This document shows positions 1 to 12,949 of a stretch of DNA of 64,000 nt, one piece after another. The position numbers and the translations under genes are program-made. The notes beneath the pieces were generated by a model. The model made no database searches and was not told where the DNA came from. It was given only the letters and a program-made list of their open reading frames with translations. The stretch is from Owenia fusiformis. Its lineage: Eukaryota > Annelida > Polychaeta > Sabellida > Oweniidae. Positions within the stretch are counted from its first letter, which is position 1. Each line of letters begins with the position of its first letter. The stretch spans positions 9,644,842 to 9,708,841 of the forward strand of contig CAIIXF020000011.1 of NCBI GenBank assembly GCA_903813345.2, read 5' to 3'.

Positions 1-279
1 ACGAGCCATTTGCAAAAAGTCAAGCCACTCATCTGAAGACAAGCTGCTCTCTGAAAGATGATCCATTCGCTGGAAGATGATCCATCCGCTGGAAGATGAT
101 CCATCCGTTGGAAGATGATCCTCCTGGTGGAAGATGATCAAACTGCTGAAAGATGATCTCACTGGAGATTTGCATTCCCTCCCCCCCTGTTATGGAAGTG
201 TCTTGATCACGGAAGCCTTGTTGAAAAATTGAAAATTGAAACCATTGCTGAACTTTTCCTATTTTGTATGTACTTTCAG

Positions 280-511
280 ATGCACTCCTCTTCCCCTGAA
301 GATAAGTTTCTGTCCTTTCCTATGAGTTTATGAGAGTAACTTCAATATGCACAATCTGCCTGCAACGCCTGTTTCTACATAGGATATTGTTATTCTGGTG
401 ATGTCTGTGTGTTACTGAAGAAGCATTGCCCTGGATGGAAGATTATCTCTAGGATGTGGGGTTCAAGTAAGTACAGTATTTTTATTTCCTAATGTACAAT
501 ATTTCTTCCAG
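280..511 (+). other. Exon-like block with acceptor and donor signals, copy 1
   Basis: A pyrimidine-rich tract ending TACTTTCAG precedes position 280. GTAAGT follows at 467, and a second TTTCTTCCAG ends at 511. The block therefore looks like a 187-nt exon followed by a 45-nt intron, which is very short for an animal. All frames contain stops soon after the acceptor, so any transcript would be non-coding. The same block recurs at 5045-5276 and, diverged, at 4313-4539. No RNA evidence is available, so this remains an inference. Confidence 0.35.
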
Positions 512-639
512 ATTTACCTTTAGCTTGGAGGTGGTCAGCCCACTAGTACCTGAGCCACACACTGGAAGCCACACACTGCAAGGCAAGTCCCCCATTGGAA
601 AGCCAAGTTCCCAGTTGAAGATGATCTATCTGGTGGAAG

Positions 640-1395
640 ATGGCAACCTTGAAGATGATCCAACTGCTAGAAGATGATCCACCCACTGAAAGATAATTCA
701 ACCGCTGGAAGATAATTCACCCACTGGAAGATGAGCAACCCACTGGAAGATGAGCAACCAACTGGAAGAAGAGCAACCAACTGGAAGAAGAGCAACCAAC
801 TGGAAGAAGAGCAACCAACTGGAAGAAGAGTAACCAACTGGAAGAAGAGCAACCAACTGGAAGAAAAGCAACCAACTAAAAGAAGAGCAACCAACTAAAA
901 GAAGAGCAACCAACTGAAAGAAGAGCAACCAACTGGAAGAAGAGCAACCAACTGGAAGATGAACAACCAACTGGAAGATGAACAACCAACTGGAAGATGA
1001 ACAACCAACTGGAAGATGAACAACCAACTGGAAGATGAACAACCAACTGGAAGAAGAGCAACCAACTGGAAGAAGAGCAACCAACTGGAAGAAGAGCAAC
1101 CAACTGGAAGATGAACAACCAACTGGAAGAAGAGCAACCAACTGGAAGATGAACAACCAACTGGAAGATGAACAACCCACTGGAAGATGAACAACCCACT
1201 GCAAGATGAGCATTCCACTGGAAGATGATCCACCTGCTGGCAATTGAGCAACCTGCTGGAAGATGATCCACCCGCTGAGAGATGAGCCACCCACTGGAAA
1301 ATGAACAATCCCCTGGAAAATGAGCAATCCCCTGAAAGATAAGCCATGCACTGGAAAATGAGTCGCCTCCTGGACTCCACTCCCTTAAAGATGAG
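640..1395. repeat. 19-bp minisatellite (CAACCAACTGGAAGAAGAG type), array 1
   Basis: Tandem 19-bp units alternate mainly between CAACCAACTGGAAGAAGAG and CAACCAACTGGAAGATGAA. The edges degenerate towards GATGATCCACCCACTGGAA. Because 19 is not a multiple of three, three units restore the frame, so all minus frames stay open for 130-217 codons. Those open frames are repeat artefacts and are not annotated as genes. Homogeneous core about 740-1200; degenerate flanks either side. Confidence 0.95.
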
Positions 1396-3341
1396 CCTCA
1401 TCACAAAGTTCCTGTCACCTAAGTTAAGTAATCTTGTTGAGTTATCTTAGTTATTTGGTTAAGTTATCTTAGTTATTCCATATGGGGTCATCTACCAGCT
1501 AGACATGTTTTCCATCTATGGTTTAGGAGCGGCAGGTTTTCTCGTTAGTGGGACACCTTCCATTTTGATTGAACCGGTGGATTTTGTTGGCCGACCCATT
1601 ATTCTGGAGTGAAGGAACCTGGAATCTGCTAGGAGGCTGGATGGCTAAACATGTCTTAACACTTGATCAAGTGTTGGGAGGCCTTCCCCTGTTCATGTTT
1701 TATGTTGTCCCGATTGATTTTGAGGAATATCTAAGAATGGCATCGTTGAGCATGGGTCATTCTGATCCATTGCATTGAGAGCTCTGGTTTACTTGGTCAT
1801 ACCGTTTGATGTTCCTCGTAGTACCTCCACTGTGATTCTGATGATCAGTGTCTATCAATCTCTAGATGCATGGGTTTCAGGTATCAATTCCTTGTAAGTC
1901 CCGACCAACAGTTTCCAAGTTGGATTCTTATTGTTGAGCTTGGTTCTTTGTTTTGCCTATATTCTGATGGCTGGTGAAAGCATTCTTTACTTGCAGGTCA
2001 AAATGGTGGGTCTTGCACCCACCAGGAGGAGGTATTCTGAATTTTCTTTCTTCAATGCATGCTGTGGTGCCGGCATGCATTGGGTCGTTCTGGAGGGGTA
2101 TCGTTGAGCTCTGGTGAAGGTCCACTCATTTTTACTTGCTCGTATTGTAATGTTAGTAGTTAGCTATGACGGATATAGTGTGATCCAGAGATCTCGTGAG
2201 GACGCAGCAAGAGTTCACTTGGATCTGTACGGAATGGCCTTGGGGTTGATACATGTTACCTTGCACTCTTTAGGTAGGTAGACATTGCTTATCAGTGTTA
2301 CAGTAAAGGTACTATTGGGAATTGACAGTGGTATGGTCTTGTATTTCATCTTTTTAATGTGATGTATCCTAATTATGCATGGCCGAGGATGTCATTCTTG
2401 TTATTCTTCTTAATCTCTCTGGACAGCATACAGCATGAGCAGGGGGATGGTCACCCAATGTTTGATCTTTTGTTAAGGTGTGTTGGCTTGAAAGCTTCCT
2501 AACAGATTCTATGTTCTGACATGAAAGAATAATGGAATCCACCTGGTTTTATCAAAATGGAAGTAATGTGTGCTATATTTGGAAAATATTGTCTTCATAT
2601 TTTTTTTTATAAACTCATTTTCACCTGAGATTTAACATACCTTGGTATGTTAGTCTCAGTTTTCGGATACCGATTCTCTTTTTTGGTGCGAGTTGGTAGA
2701 TGATCTTAAGTTTCATCAAATCATCATCAATTTTTCAATTTGACTGTTTTTTTCTTGTTTTGAGGTCAGTGTTAATGCGACCATGTTTTGGTCCAATAAG
2801 CAATCAACCATCTAGGTATTTACGACCTAGAATCTGATTGATAAAGGCAACTTGGCAACTTTTTTGCAAATGATAATCCCTTGCATGCTTTGGAGTTAAG
2901 GTAGACAGTAAAATCATTTTCTCATTGCAGGTGTTTTGAAGAGGGTGAAAGACTGCTCCTTGCCTGAACTACAACTACTACTGTTGCATGCGGAAGTTAC
3001 TAATAAATGAATTCTCTTTTCACAGGACCATACACCCACCAGAAGAATCAGCTATACAGCGCTGGAAGCAGTATTTTTTACCTAGTTAAGATGTATTACT
3101 ATGTGTACATGTACCTTACTCCATCCCTCCTAATTGATTTGAATTTTTGCAATATATTTAAATCGTAATATTAACAAGTACTACAGCACCTTTTTTGTAT
3201 TTCCAGCAAAGCAGGTTCTTGGCTGCAACACAAGGAACAGTGGTTCTGTTTGCATGTGTTTGGTAATTTTCATTCTGAGACTTTGAAAACTTACCAACAA
3301 AATAGTTCTAGCTCTATCAATTTGGTCTTGATCATTTGAAT

Positions 3342-3910
3342 ACTATAATGCTAGCTTTTAAAGCAACAATTTGAAAATTTATTCAGTAATGATATGATTT
3401 TTGTTCATAGTTTTTAGTAAACTGTACTTACTGGGCAATGATTTGATTTTTATGTCACTACAGAAGTGTTGACATAATGTTATATTCTCAAACTGATGGG
3501 TGGATGAAACTTCTTGATTGCAGTAATCAATTAGTGTTCGGCTTACTGTAACCAAGTGCATCTTTAACAAATGGCCAGTGGTGACATTTTGCATGTTCAT
3601 GCATTCTCTTAAAAGTTATATGTAAATGTACTCACATCTGAAAAATGGCCATTTCAGTGAGATGGGTATATTTACTTGTTTCTTTTAAGGAAAAAAGTCA
3701 AATCATTGCTGACTTTTTTTCTTTTTTAAGTACTTTCAGGTCATGACAATATCTACCCTGGTTGTGGTCTTTCGAAGTGGATCAATGATTTGGGTCAGTT
3801 GTTTGCAGTGTATGTATCTACAAAGCATATTGCTACTGCCTGTACTAACAGCTGTGTGCAACTAAAGAAACGACAGGAATGTTACACCCACACAGGTAAG
3901 GGTAGCTACT
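3342..3910. repeat. Older diverged repeat segment (pair with 8182-8700)
   Basis: Shares collinear but clearly diverged blocks with 8182-8700. These include 'ATGGCC.GTGGTGACATTTTGCATGTT', the acceptor-like TTTTTTAAGTACTT(T/C)CAGGT, and a donor-like GTAAG/GTGAG near 3896 and 8652. It represents an older round of duplication than the near-identical part. A third partial copy lies near 10180-10360. Confidence 0.7.
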
Positions 3911-4312
3911 AGCTATAGTGAAGAGCCAATTTGGAGATAATATGTATGTTGGCTTTACATATCAAAAAGAATGAATAAAAAAAAATGAATACAACTATTC
4001 ATTATTATATTGGTCTTGGGGGTGGGGGGTAATTCAATGTTCAAAAACATAATTCTAATTCATGTTCTAAAAATATATAGACCACAATTCACTTCTACAG
4101 AGATACTTCTGTTCAGGCAGTTAGTTGATTTGATGATGTAAATCTTGAGCCGGGAGGGGTGAAAGGCCATGAGAGATTTACTAGAATCAATAAAAGGAAT
4201 GTCTTGCATTCCCTCCTCCGCTTGTTCAGTAAGTGGCTCAATCATTTTGGCATTGTAACAACAAATCAAAATTTAAATCATTGCTGACTTCCTATTTTAT
4301 ATGTACTTACAG

Positions 4313-4539
4313 ATGCATTCCTCTTACCCTGGAGGTTAAAACTTCTACCCTTTCCGGGATGTTTCAAATCGTAACTACAATAAGCACCTGGTGTCTGTTG
4401 CACCTGTATCTACATATGATGTTGTTATTCTGGTGATGTCCTTGTGCGACTGCGGTAGCTTTGTTCAAGATGAGAGAAGTCTCCAGGATCCTGTTCAAGT
4501 AAGTACTGAAGTTTTATTTTCAAATTTACAGTATTTCAG
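4313..4539 (+). other. Exon-like block, diverged older copy
   Basis: TATGTACTTACAG ends at 4312, GTAAGT starts at 4499 and GTATTTCAG ends at 4539. The sequence between is clearly related to 280-511 but substituted throughout. Conservation of the splice-like signals between diverged copies is the main reason to consider transcription of this locus. Confidence 0.3.
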
Positions 4540-5044
4540 ATTTGCCTTTAGCATGGGGTTGATCAGCCCAATAGAATCTGAGCCACAAACTGGAAGCCAT
4601 GAAACCAACTGGAATGGAAAATGCTGTCTGGAAAATCATCCATCCCCTGGAAGAGGAGTCACCCTCATAAAGATGCAGAATCATTTGAAGACGAGCCATC
4701 CACTGAAGATGAGGCAACCACTAGAATATTAGTCAGCTCCTGGAATATGAGCCATCTACCAGATTACGAGCCATTTGCAAAAAGTCAAGCCACTCATCTG
4801 AAGACAAGCTGCTCTCTGAAAGATGATCCATTCGCTGGAAGATGATCCATCCGCTGGAAGATGATCCATCCGTTGGAAGATGATCCTCCTGGTGGAAGAT
4901 GATCAAACTGCTGAAAGATGATCTCACTGGAGATTTGCATTCCCTCCCCCCCTGTTATGGAAGTGTCTTGATCACGGAAGCCTTGTTGAAAAATTGAAAA
5001 TTGAAACCATTGCTGAACTTTTCCTATTTTGTATGTACTTTCAG

Positions 5045-5276
5045 ATGCACTCCTCTTCCCCTGAAGATAAGTTTCTGTCCTTTCCTATGAGTTTATGAGA
5101 GTAACTTCAATATGCACAATCTGCCTGCAACGCCTGTTTCTACATAGGATATTGTTATTCTGGTGATGTCTGTGTGTTACTGAAGAAGCATTGCCCTGGA
5201 TGGAAGATTATCTCTAGGATGTGGGGTTCAAGTAAGTACAGTATTTTTATTTCCTAATGTACAATATTTCTTCCAG
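5045..5276 (+). other. Exon-like block, copy 2
   Basis: Essentially identical to 280-511, as expected inside the recent duplication, and therefore not independent evidence of function. The acceptor-like AG ends at 5044 and the donor-like GTAAGT starts at 5232. Confidence 0.35.
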
Positions 5277-5404
5277 ATTTACCTTTAGCTTGGAGGTGGT
5301 CAGCCCACTAGTACCTGAGCCACACACTGGAAGCCACACACTGCAAGGCAAGTCCCCCATTGGAAAGCCAAGTTCCCAGTTGAAGATGATCTATCTGGTG
5401 GAAG

Positions 5405-6236
5405 ATGGCAACCTTGAAGATGATCCAACTGCTAGAAGATGATCCACCCACTGAAAGATAATTCAACCGCTGGAAGATAATTCACCCGCTGGAAGATGAG
5501 CAACCCACTGGAAGATGAGCAACCAACTGGAAGAAGAGCAACCAACTGGAAGAAGAGCAACCAACTGGAAGAAGAGCAACCAACTGGAAGAAGAGTAACC
5601 AACTGGAAGAAGAGCAACCAACTGGAAGAAAAGCAACCAACTAAAAGAAGAGCAACCAACTAAAAGAAGAGCAACCAACTGAAAGAAGAGCAACCAACTG
5701 GAAGAAGAGCAACCAACTGGAAGATGAACAACCAACTGGAAGATGAACAACCAACTGGAAGATGAACAACCAACTGGAAGATGAACAACCAACTGGAAGA
5801 TGAACAACCAACTGGAAGATGAACAACCAACTGGAAGATGAACAACCAACTGGAAGAAGAGCAACCAACTGGAAGAAGAGCAACCAACTGGAAGAAGAGC
5901 AACCAACTGGAAGAAGAGCAACCAACTGGAAGAAGAGCAACCAACTGGAAGATGAACAACCAACTGGAAGAAGAGCAACCAACTGGAAGATGAACAACCA
6001 ACTGGAAGATGAACAACCCACTGGAAGATGAACAACCCACTGCAAGATGAGCATTCCACTGGAAGATGATCCACCTGCTGGCAATTGAGCAACCTGCTGG
6101 AAGATGATCCACCCGCTGAGAGATGAGCCACCCACTGGAAAATGAACAATCCCCTGGAAAATGAGCAATCCCCTGAAAGATAAGCCATGCACTGGAAAAT
6201 GAGTCGCCTCCTGGACTCCACTCCCTTAAAGATGAG
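5405..6236. repeat. 19-bp minisatellite, array 2 (four units longer)
   Basis: Same array as 640-1395 in the second copy of the 4.84 kb unit, expanded by 76 bp (four units) within about 5760-6000. The difference shows replication slippage or unequal exchange after the large duplication. Related degenerate 19-bp units also occur at 4620-4930. Confidence 0.95.
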
Positions 6237-9059
6237 CCTCATCACAAAGTTCCTGTCACCTAAGTTAAGTAATCTTGTTGAGTTATCTTAGTTATTTGGT
6301 TAAGTTATCTTAGTTATTCCATATGGGGTCATCTACCAGCTAGACATGTTTTCCATCTATGGTTTAGGAGCGGCAGGTTTTCTCGTTAGTGGGACACCTT
6401 CCATTTTGATTGAACCGGTGGATTTTGTTGGCCGACCCATTATTCTGGAGTGAAGGAACCTGGAATCTGCTAGGAGGCTGGATGGCTAAACATGTCTTAA
6501 CACTTGATCAAGTGTTGGGAGGCCTTCCCCTGTTCATGTTTTATGTTGTCCCGATTGATTTTGAGGAATATCTAAGAATGGCATCGTTGAGCATGGGTCA
6601 TTCTGATCCATTGCATTGAGAGCTCTGGTTTACTTGGTCATACCGTTTGATGTTCCTCGTAGTACCTCCACTGTGATTCTGATGATCAGTGTCTATCAAT
6701 CTCTAGATGCATGGGTTTCAGGTATCAATTCCTTGTAAGTCCCGACCAACAGTTTCCAAGTTGGATTCTTATTGTTGAGCTTGGTTCTTTGTTTTGCCTA
6801 TATTCTGATGGCTGGTGAAAGCATTCTTTACTTGCAGGTCAAAATGGTGGGTCTTGCACCCACCAGGAGGAGGTATTCTGAATTTTCTTTCTTCAATGCA
6901 TGCTGTGGTGCCGGCATGCATTGGGTCGTTCTGGAGGGGTATCGTTGAGCTCTGGTGAAGGTCCACTCATTTTTACTTGCTCGTATTGTAATGTTAGTAG
7001 TTAGCTATGACGGATATAGTGTGATCCAGAGATCTCGTGAGGACGCAGCAAGAGTTCACTTGGATCTGTACGGAATGGCCTTGGGGTTGATACATGTTAC
7101 CTTGTACTCTTTAGGTAGGTAGACATTGCTTATCAGTGTTACAGTAAAGGTACTATTGGGAATTGACAGTGGTATGGTCTTGTATTTCATCTTTTTAATG
7201 TGATGTATCCTAATTATGCATGGCCGAGGATGTCATTCTTGTTATTCTTCTTAATCTCTCTGGACAGCATACAGCATGAGCAGGGGGATGGTCACCCAAT
7301 GTTTGATCTTTTGTTAAGGTGTGTTGGCTTGAAAGCTTCCTAACAGATTCTATGTTCTGACATGAAAGAATAATGGAATCCACCTGGTTTTATCAAAATG
7401 GAAGTAATGTGTGCTATATTTGGAAAATATTGTCTTCATATTTTTTTTTATAAACTCATTTTCACCTGAGATTTAACATACCTTGGTATGTTAGTCTCAG
7501 TTTTCGGATACCGATTCTCTTTTTGGTGCGAGTTGGTAGATGATCTTAAGTTTCATCAAATCATCATCAATTTTTCAATTTGACTGTTTTTTCTTGTTTT
7601 GAGGTCAGTGTTAATGCGACCATGTTTTGGTCCAATAAGCAATCAACCATCTAGGTATTTACGACCTAGAATCTGATTGATAAAGGCAACTTGGCAACTT
7701 TTTTGCAAATGATAATCCCTTGCATGCTTTGGAGTTAAGGTAGACAGTAAAATCATTTTCTCATTGCAGGTGTTTTGAAGAGGGTTAAAGACTGCTCCTT
7801 GCCTGAACTACAACTACTACTGTTGCATGCGCAAGTTACTAATAAATGAATTCTCTTTTCACAGGACCATACACCCACCAGAAGAATCAGCTATACAGCG
7901 CTGGAAGCAGTATTTTTTACCTAGTTAAGATGTATTACTATGTGTACATGTACCTTACTCCATCCCTCCTAATTGATTTGAATTTTTGCAATATATTTAA
8001 ATCGTAATATTAACAAGTACTACAGCATCTTTTTTGTATTTCCAGCAAAGCAGGTTCTTGGCTGCAACACAAGGAACAGTGGTTCTGTTTGCATGTGTTT
8101 GGTAATTTTCATTCTGAGACTTTGGAAACTTACCAACAAAATAGTTCTAGCTCTATCAATTTGGTCTTGATCATTTGAATATTATTAATATTGCTAGCTT
8201 TTAAAGTAACAATTCATAGTTCAATTCATAGTTATTAGTAAACTGTACTTACTCAGCAATGATTTGATTTTTTATGGCGCCACAAGAAGTGGTGACATAT
8301 ATTCTCAAACTATTCTGTTGACAAAAACTTCTTCGTGGATGGTGGTAACAAATGGCCTGTGGTGACATTTTGCATGTTAATGCATTGACTTAAAAGCCGT
8401 ATGTAAATATACTCATATCTGAAAAATGGCCAGTTCAGACAGTTGGGTATATTAACTTATCGCTTTTAAGAAAAAAGTCCAATTATTGCTGACTTTTTTC
8501 TTTTTTTAAGTACTTCCAGGTCGTAACAATCTGACAATTTCTAAAAAGATCAACAATCTGTTTGTAACGTCTGTAACTACATAGCATATAATTACCACTC
8601 CAAGGGACAAGTGGTCGCAGATTAAGCAGCAATTGGAATGTTGTATCCACAAAGGTGAGGTAAGCTAGTTATAAGCCATCTCACAGTCACAGATAATGTG
8701 TATATTTGAAATTGCGGGGGGGGGGGGGGGCGTGGTTGTAATGTTTAAACTTTAGAGGGTTTTTAACTTTACCAGTTTTTGGTTTTCGGGGTTGTTTTGA
8801 TACTTTGTTTTTGGTCTTCGCCATATGTTTAATGTTAGCCTCAGTCTTACTGTTTCTTTTAGGGGTTGATCACTTGAAAGGTATAATTTTGTAAGGATTT
8901 TTGGTTACAATTTGAAAAAGTGATATGCTAAATATTAAATTGCCGTTTGGTGTCTGTAACAAATGGCAGAGTTATATTTTGCATGTTCACTCCTTGTTCT
9001 ATTTAAGTTCTCTTTAAATCATCTCTTAAATCATACAGTAGTTGTTGATTTTCCCTCAT

Positions 9060-11050
9060 TTTATGTACTTTCAGGTACATTGGAGAGAACAACATTATCA
9101 TCATACTCCCATAAGTCTCATGTTACTTAGACTACATTGGAAGTAGTTATGGACTGTGGATTTATGGATTTCAAATTTAGTTATGCACTGCTATTATATA
9201 TTCTGTGCAATTCTTACTTTAGAAAGAACAACATTATCATATTCTTGGAATTTAGTTATATGGACTGTGTACAATCCCTACCTTGGCGAAGACAACATAC
9301 TTATGGACTGTGTGTTATCCCTACCTTGGCGAAAACAACATGGTCATACTTTTCTATGGCACAAACTAATGACCCTGCTACCTGGACTGTAATTATGATG
9401 GAATTCCGTTATATGGACTATGTACAATCCCTAACTTGGTGAAAACAACATAGTTATGGACTGTGTGTAATCCCTACCTTGGCGAAAACAACATGGTCAT
9501 ACTCTTCTGTGGCACCACTAATGACTCTGCTACCTACAACTACAATGATGGTTGAGCTCATTTATAGACTACGATTACATATTGTGTGTAAACCTTACCT
9601 TTGAGAGAAGAACATTATCATGCTCTGGCACCTCAAATGTCTTTGTAACCAAGACTACAATTGCGGTGGAATTTGGTTGTATTGTGTCCATTCCTAAGCT
9701 TTGAGAGAGCGACATCTTGTGGCACCACTAACGACTGATACCTTGACTGTAATGATGGTGGAACTTAGTTATTATACTCTTATGGCACCACTAATAACTT
9801 TGTAACAGAGACTCCAACTGATATGGAACTTAGTTATTTTGTGGCTAAGCCCAACCTTGGAGAGAATCACATATCTTAGCATTGTCTTGTCTCTAATCTT
9901 ATGTGACACCACTTATGACTTCGTAAGCGAGACTCAAAATGATATGGAACTTAGTTATTTTGTGGCTGAGCCCAACCTTGGAGAGAATAACATTATTGTT
10001 GCATTGTCTTAGGAAGAGATATCTCAAGGATATGATTCAAGTAAGTACAGTATTTTTTATTGATAATGTACAATGCATGTACACCAACAGAAGTGGTGAC
10101 ATATTGTTATACTCTCATATTAATGAGCGGAAAAAGGTTATTCTTGGATGGTTGTAAATAATAAGTTCTGCTAATGTAACAAAGTGCGACAAATGGCCAG
10201 TGGTGACATTTTGCATGTTTATGCAGTTATTCTCTTAAAAGTGATACGTTTGGTTTTGATACTTTGTAATGCCAGTTGCATCCAATGTCTGGCATTCAGC
10301 ATCTATTACACAAATTGCAGGGTGACATTTTCCCCAATTTCATGTACTTTCAGGTATGCTCTACATTATCTCTTGTGTGGTACCACTTATGTATTTTGAT
10401 ACCCTGAACATCTCTGCCTAGAAAGTTATCGATAGGAGGCTAATATCTCTCTCGATGCCAATAATGGCTGTTACCTACACTACACTGATTGTGGTGGAAC
10501 TTAGTAACTTACTGATTATATATTGTGTGGATTGTGGAATCATTTCTTTGGAGAGAACAACATTATCACAGTCTTCTGTTGCACAACTAATGTATTTGGA
10601 TACCCAGACCATCTCTACATAGAAAGTTATCGATAGGAGGTGGACATCTCTCGCGATGCCACTAATGACTGGTATCTACACTTTGATGGTGATGGAACTT
10701 AGTTACTGACTGATTACATATTGTGTGGAATCATTACCTTGAAGAGAACAACATTATCATATCACAGTCTTCTGTTGCACCATGTATCTTGATACCCAGA
10801 CCATCTCTGCATAGAAAGTAATCGATAGGAACCTGTTATCTCTCGCTGTGCCACTAATGACTGTTATCTACACCTTGGTGGTGATTGAACTTAGTTACTG
10901 ACTGATTACCTAGTATGTACAATCCTTACCTTGAAGAGAACAGCATTATCACACAGGAGGTTGTCTTCTCTCATGATGCCATAATTGTTACCAAGACTTG
11001 GTAATGGTCCTGGTGGTTGTGAAACCCCATTATGGACTAGGATTACATTG
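9060..11050. repeat. Degenerate tandem array, ~130-190 bp units
   Basis: Repeats of blocks such as CCTTGGAGAGAACAACATTA, GGCACCACTAATGACT, and GATGGTGGAACTTAGTTAT recur roughly a dozen times with many indels. Two TTTCAG acceptor-like sites (near 9075 and 10353) and a donor-like AAGTAAGTACAG (near 10038) interrupt the array and match the signals of the 4.84 kb units. Short open frames here are incidental. Confidence 0.75.
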
Positions 11051-11118
11051 TGTGTTGAACAAATTGTGACCTAACATAAAAGTACTAATATAATGAACAT
11101 ATTTATATATGTGTGTAC

Positions 11119-11124
11119 AATAAA
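11119..11124 (+). promoter_or_regulatory. Possible poly(A) signal (AATAAA)
   Basis: AATAAA follows the last array unit, with TG-rich sequence shortly upstream and a T-rich stretch downstream. If the 1-11 kb locus is transcribed on the + strand, this is a natural 3' end. The hexamer is common in AT-rich DNA, so the call is weak. Confidence 0.25.
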
Positions 11125-12154
11125 CATTATTCGATATTGACTACTGTATTATTCTATTTGCTGCTGTTGAACATCTGTATTCAAAATATACATCTGAATT
11201 CAAACATTTAACAAGTGTGTGCAGGTTCCATCATGACTTATGAATGGACTTTAGGAAAACTTATGAAACGCTATATGCACAATAGTCATTTTTTCTTTAT
11301 GTTGTGTTCAAAAATATTGAGCAATCAATTTGCCAATAGATGGCATAATACATCAATTTCACGTAAATTCTTCTCAGTTCATTGAAAATATATAAATTGA
11401 ACCAATGTTGGAAGAGAATTAACATTAAATTCGCAATTGATTGCCGTTTGTGTTTTCAACCTATTGATCACTTGAGTGTTGAAGTAATAATATAATTCCA
11501 ATAGAGGAGTTGCTATGAAGATAAATAAATAGATGGCAGTGGAGGTTTTTGTCAGTTAGATTATTGTTTTTATTCATGATAAGGAGACACAAAATTTAGT
11601 CTCTGACTATTAAAAATACAAATCTCGTTTAAAATGACACTTAAAAGCTACACAGCAATGCCTAGTTGCCTGCTCCATCTAGCGATTGTGGACTCCACTA
11701 TTACATATGTACGTATCCGCTATATGTTTATAATAATCTCGTTATCCAAACAGAATGTCAATACAATTTACCACAATAACATCCATCCCATGCACCAAGT
11801 TGAAATTTGAACTGGAGCAAAATTTTAATAAATAGTCAATTGCTAATATGTGTAGAACCTTTAGGGGAATATATATGCTGACTTTCATTTAAAAAAATTG
11901 ATTTGTAGTCTCCAATTTTGAGAAACTTAGAAAACACAGTTTGTGATTTCGTTTGATGACCTTGACCGTTGACCTTGCAAATTTTACTTTGGTAATAGAG
12001 AAAAAATAATAACACTGGATTCTGATAGTGCTGCCATCTTTTTATCTGCCCAGAACCTACATGTACATTGTATGGTCCATACCTTAATCGGTGGTCAGTA
12101 TCAAGCACAAGTAACTGACGTTACCTTCGTATTCAAGATGGCGGACGATTGTTG
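11125..12154. other. No recognisable feature
   Basis: AT-rich sequence with no convincing coding, RNA or inverted-repeat signal. A 90-codon minus frame at 11836-12108 has no family resemblance that I recognise and is treated as chance. Confidence 0.5.
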
Positions 12155-12941
12155 AAAGGATGTAGTGCACCCTCCATTATGATCTCCCCATAAAAAAATA
12201 AATTCATCTGATTTTTCAAAATAAATATACTGCTTTTATTATTACATTTATATGTACACTAATATCTTTTTGACCTATATTCAGCACTATCGATGAATAG
12301 GCCACTTATTAGGGCCAATATTCAACCATAAAGTGTACAGGGGTAGAGATGCCAAACCAGGTCTTTTTGTGTCTGTCAAAATCCATTTGCATCCTACACA
12401 TCCCTACATCTTATCCAAATATGTTATGAATTAATGAATTTTAACAGTATAATCTTTGGATTTACAAAGTTGTATGGGATTTCATAAGTGTAAAAGTTGC
12501 TTTTGAAGCATTTTTCTATAGCCATTTTGTAGGGAAAAAATGATGAAAAATCTTTTAATTTGAAGTATGACCTGAATCGATTGCAAACTTTATATTTGCA
12601 CATCTGACGTGATATACCATTTGTGTCATATTGTGAAATTATTTAATTTGCAATCGATTCAGGTCATCGTGTATTTTAGGTATTTTTGTGAAAATCAATA
12701 GAAACCAATGGCCTCCATTGGAATCTGATGATATCCACATGTTAAGTCAATGGAGCACATTCAATGTCAAGTCAATACAACCTCGCTGAACTTAATGACC
12801 GGCCTCAACCTCAGCCCATGTTGGTCCAAACGCTTGAATATTTTCCAGAGTATTATGTGACATTGTATTCTTTATGTTACACCTAAAAATGATTCATTTT
12901 GTTCATGGGGTAATCATAATGGAAAGTGCACTAGACCCTTT
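12155..12941. mobile_element. Foldback/MITE-like inverted-repeat element
   Basis: The ends AAAGGATGTAGTGCACC... and ...GGAAAGTGCACTAGACCCTTT form an imperfect inverted repeat of about 60 bp sharing TAGTGCAC and CCATTATGAT. A second, inner inverted repeat (GACCTGAATCGATTGCAAA near 12565 and its complement near 12652) forms the core. No certain target duplication and no transposase were seen, so it is non-autonomous with superfamily unassigned. Confidence 0.65.
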
Positions 12942-12949
12942 TGACATCA

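Larger units (their letters stand above)
1..3341. repeat. Tandem 4.84 kb unit, copy 1 (cut by window start)
   Basis: This stretch is nearly identical to 4766-8180. I noticed only about seven substitutions plus small homopolymer indels over 3.3 kb. The register shift is 4765 before the 19-bp minisatellite and 4841 after it, because copy 2 has four more 19-bp units. Near-identity stops abruptly at 3341/8180, where both copies pass into sequence that is only moderately similar. The simplest reading is that the duplicated unit ends at 3341 and that its first part lies upstream of the window. Confidence 0.9.
3342..8181. repeat. Tandem 4.84 kb unit, copy 2 (complete)
   Basis: This is the only complete unit in the window. 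Its second part (4766-8181) matches copy 1 almost perfectly. Its first part (3342-4765) has no near-identical partner here, only an older and more diverged relative at 8182-8700. That pattern fits recent unequal crossing-over between older, already diverged repeats. The copy includes acceptor/donor-like blocks and the 19-bp minisatellite. Confidence 0.75.

Noticed and set aside
698-1404. Overlapping minus-strand frames up to 217 codons (and up to 260 codons at 5463-6245)
   Set aside because: A 19-bp repeat without a stop in these frames keeps every minus frame open; three mutually overlapping frames cannot all be genes.
1569-2125. Frames of 65-69 codons repeated at 6410-6966
   Set aside because: Duplicated only because the whole 4.84 kb unit is duplicated; no start context, splice fit or family resemblance.
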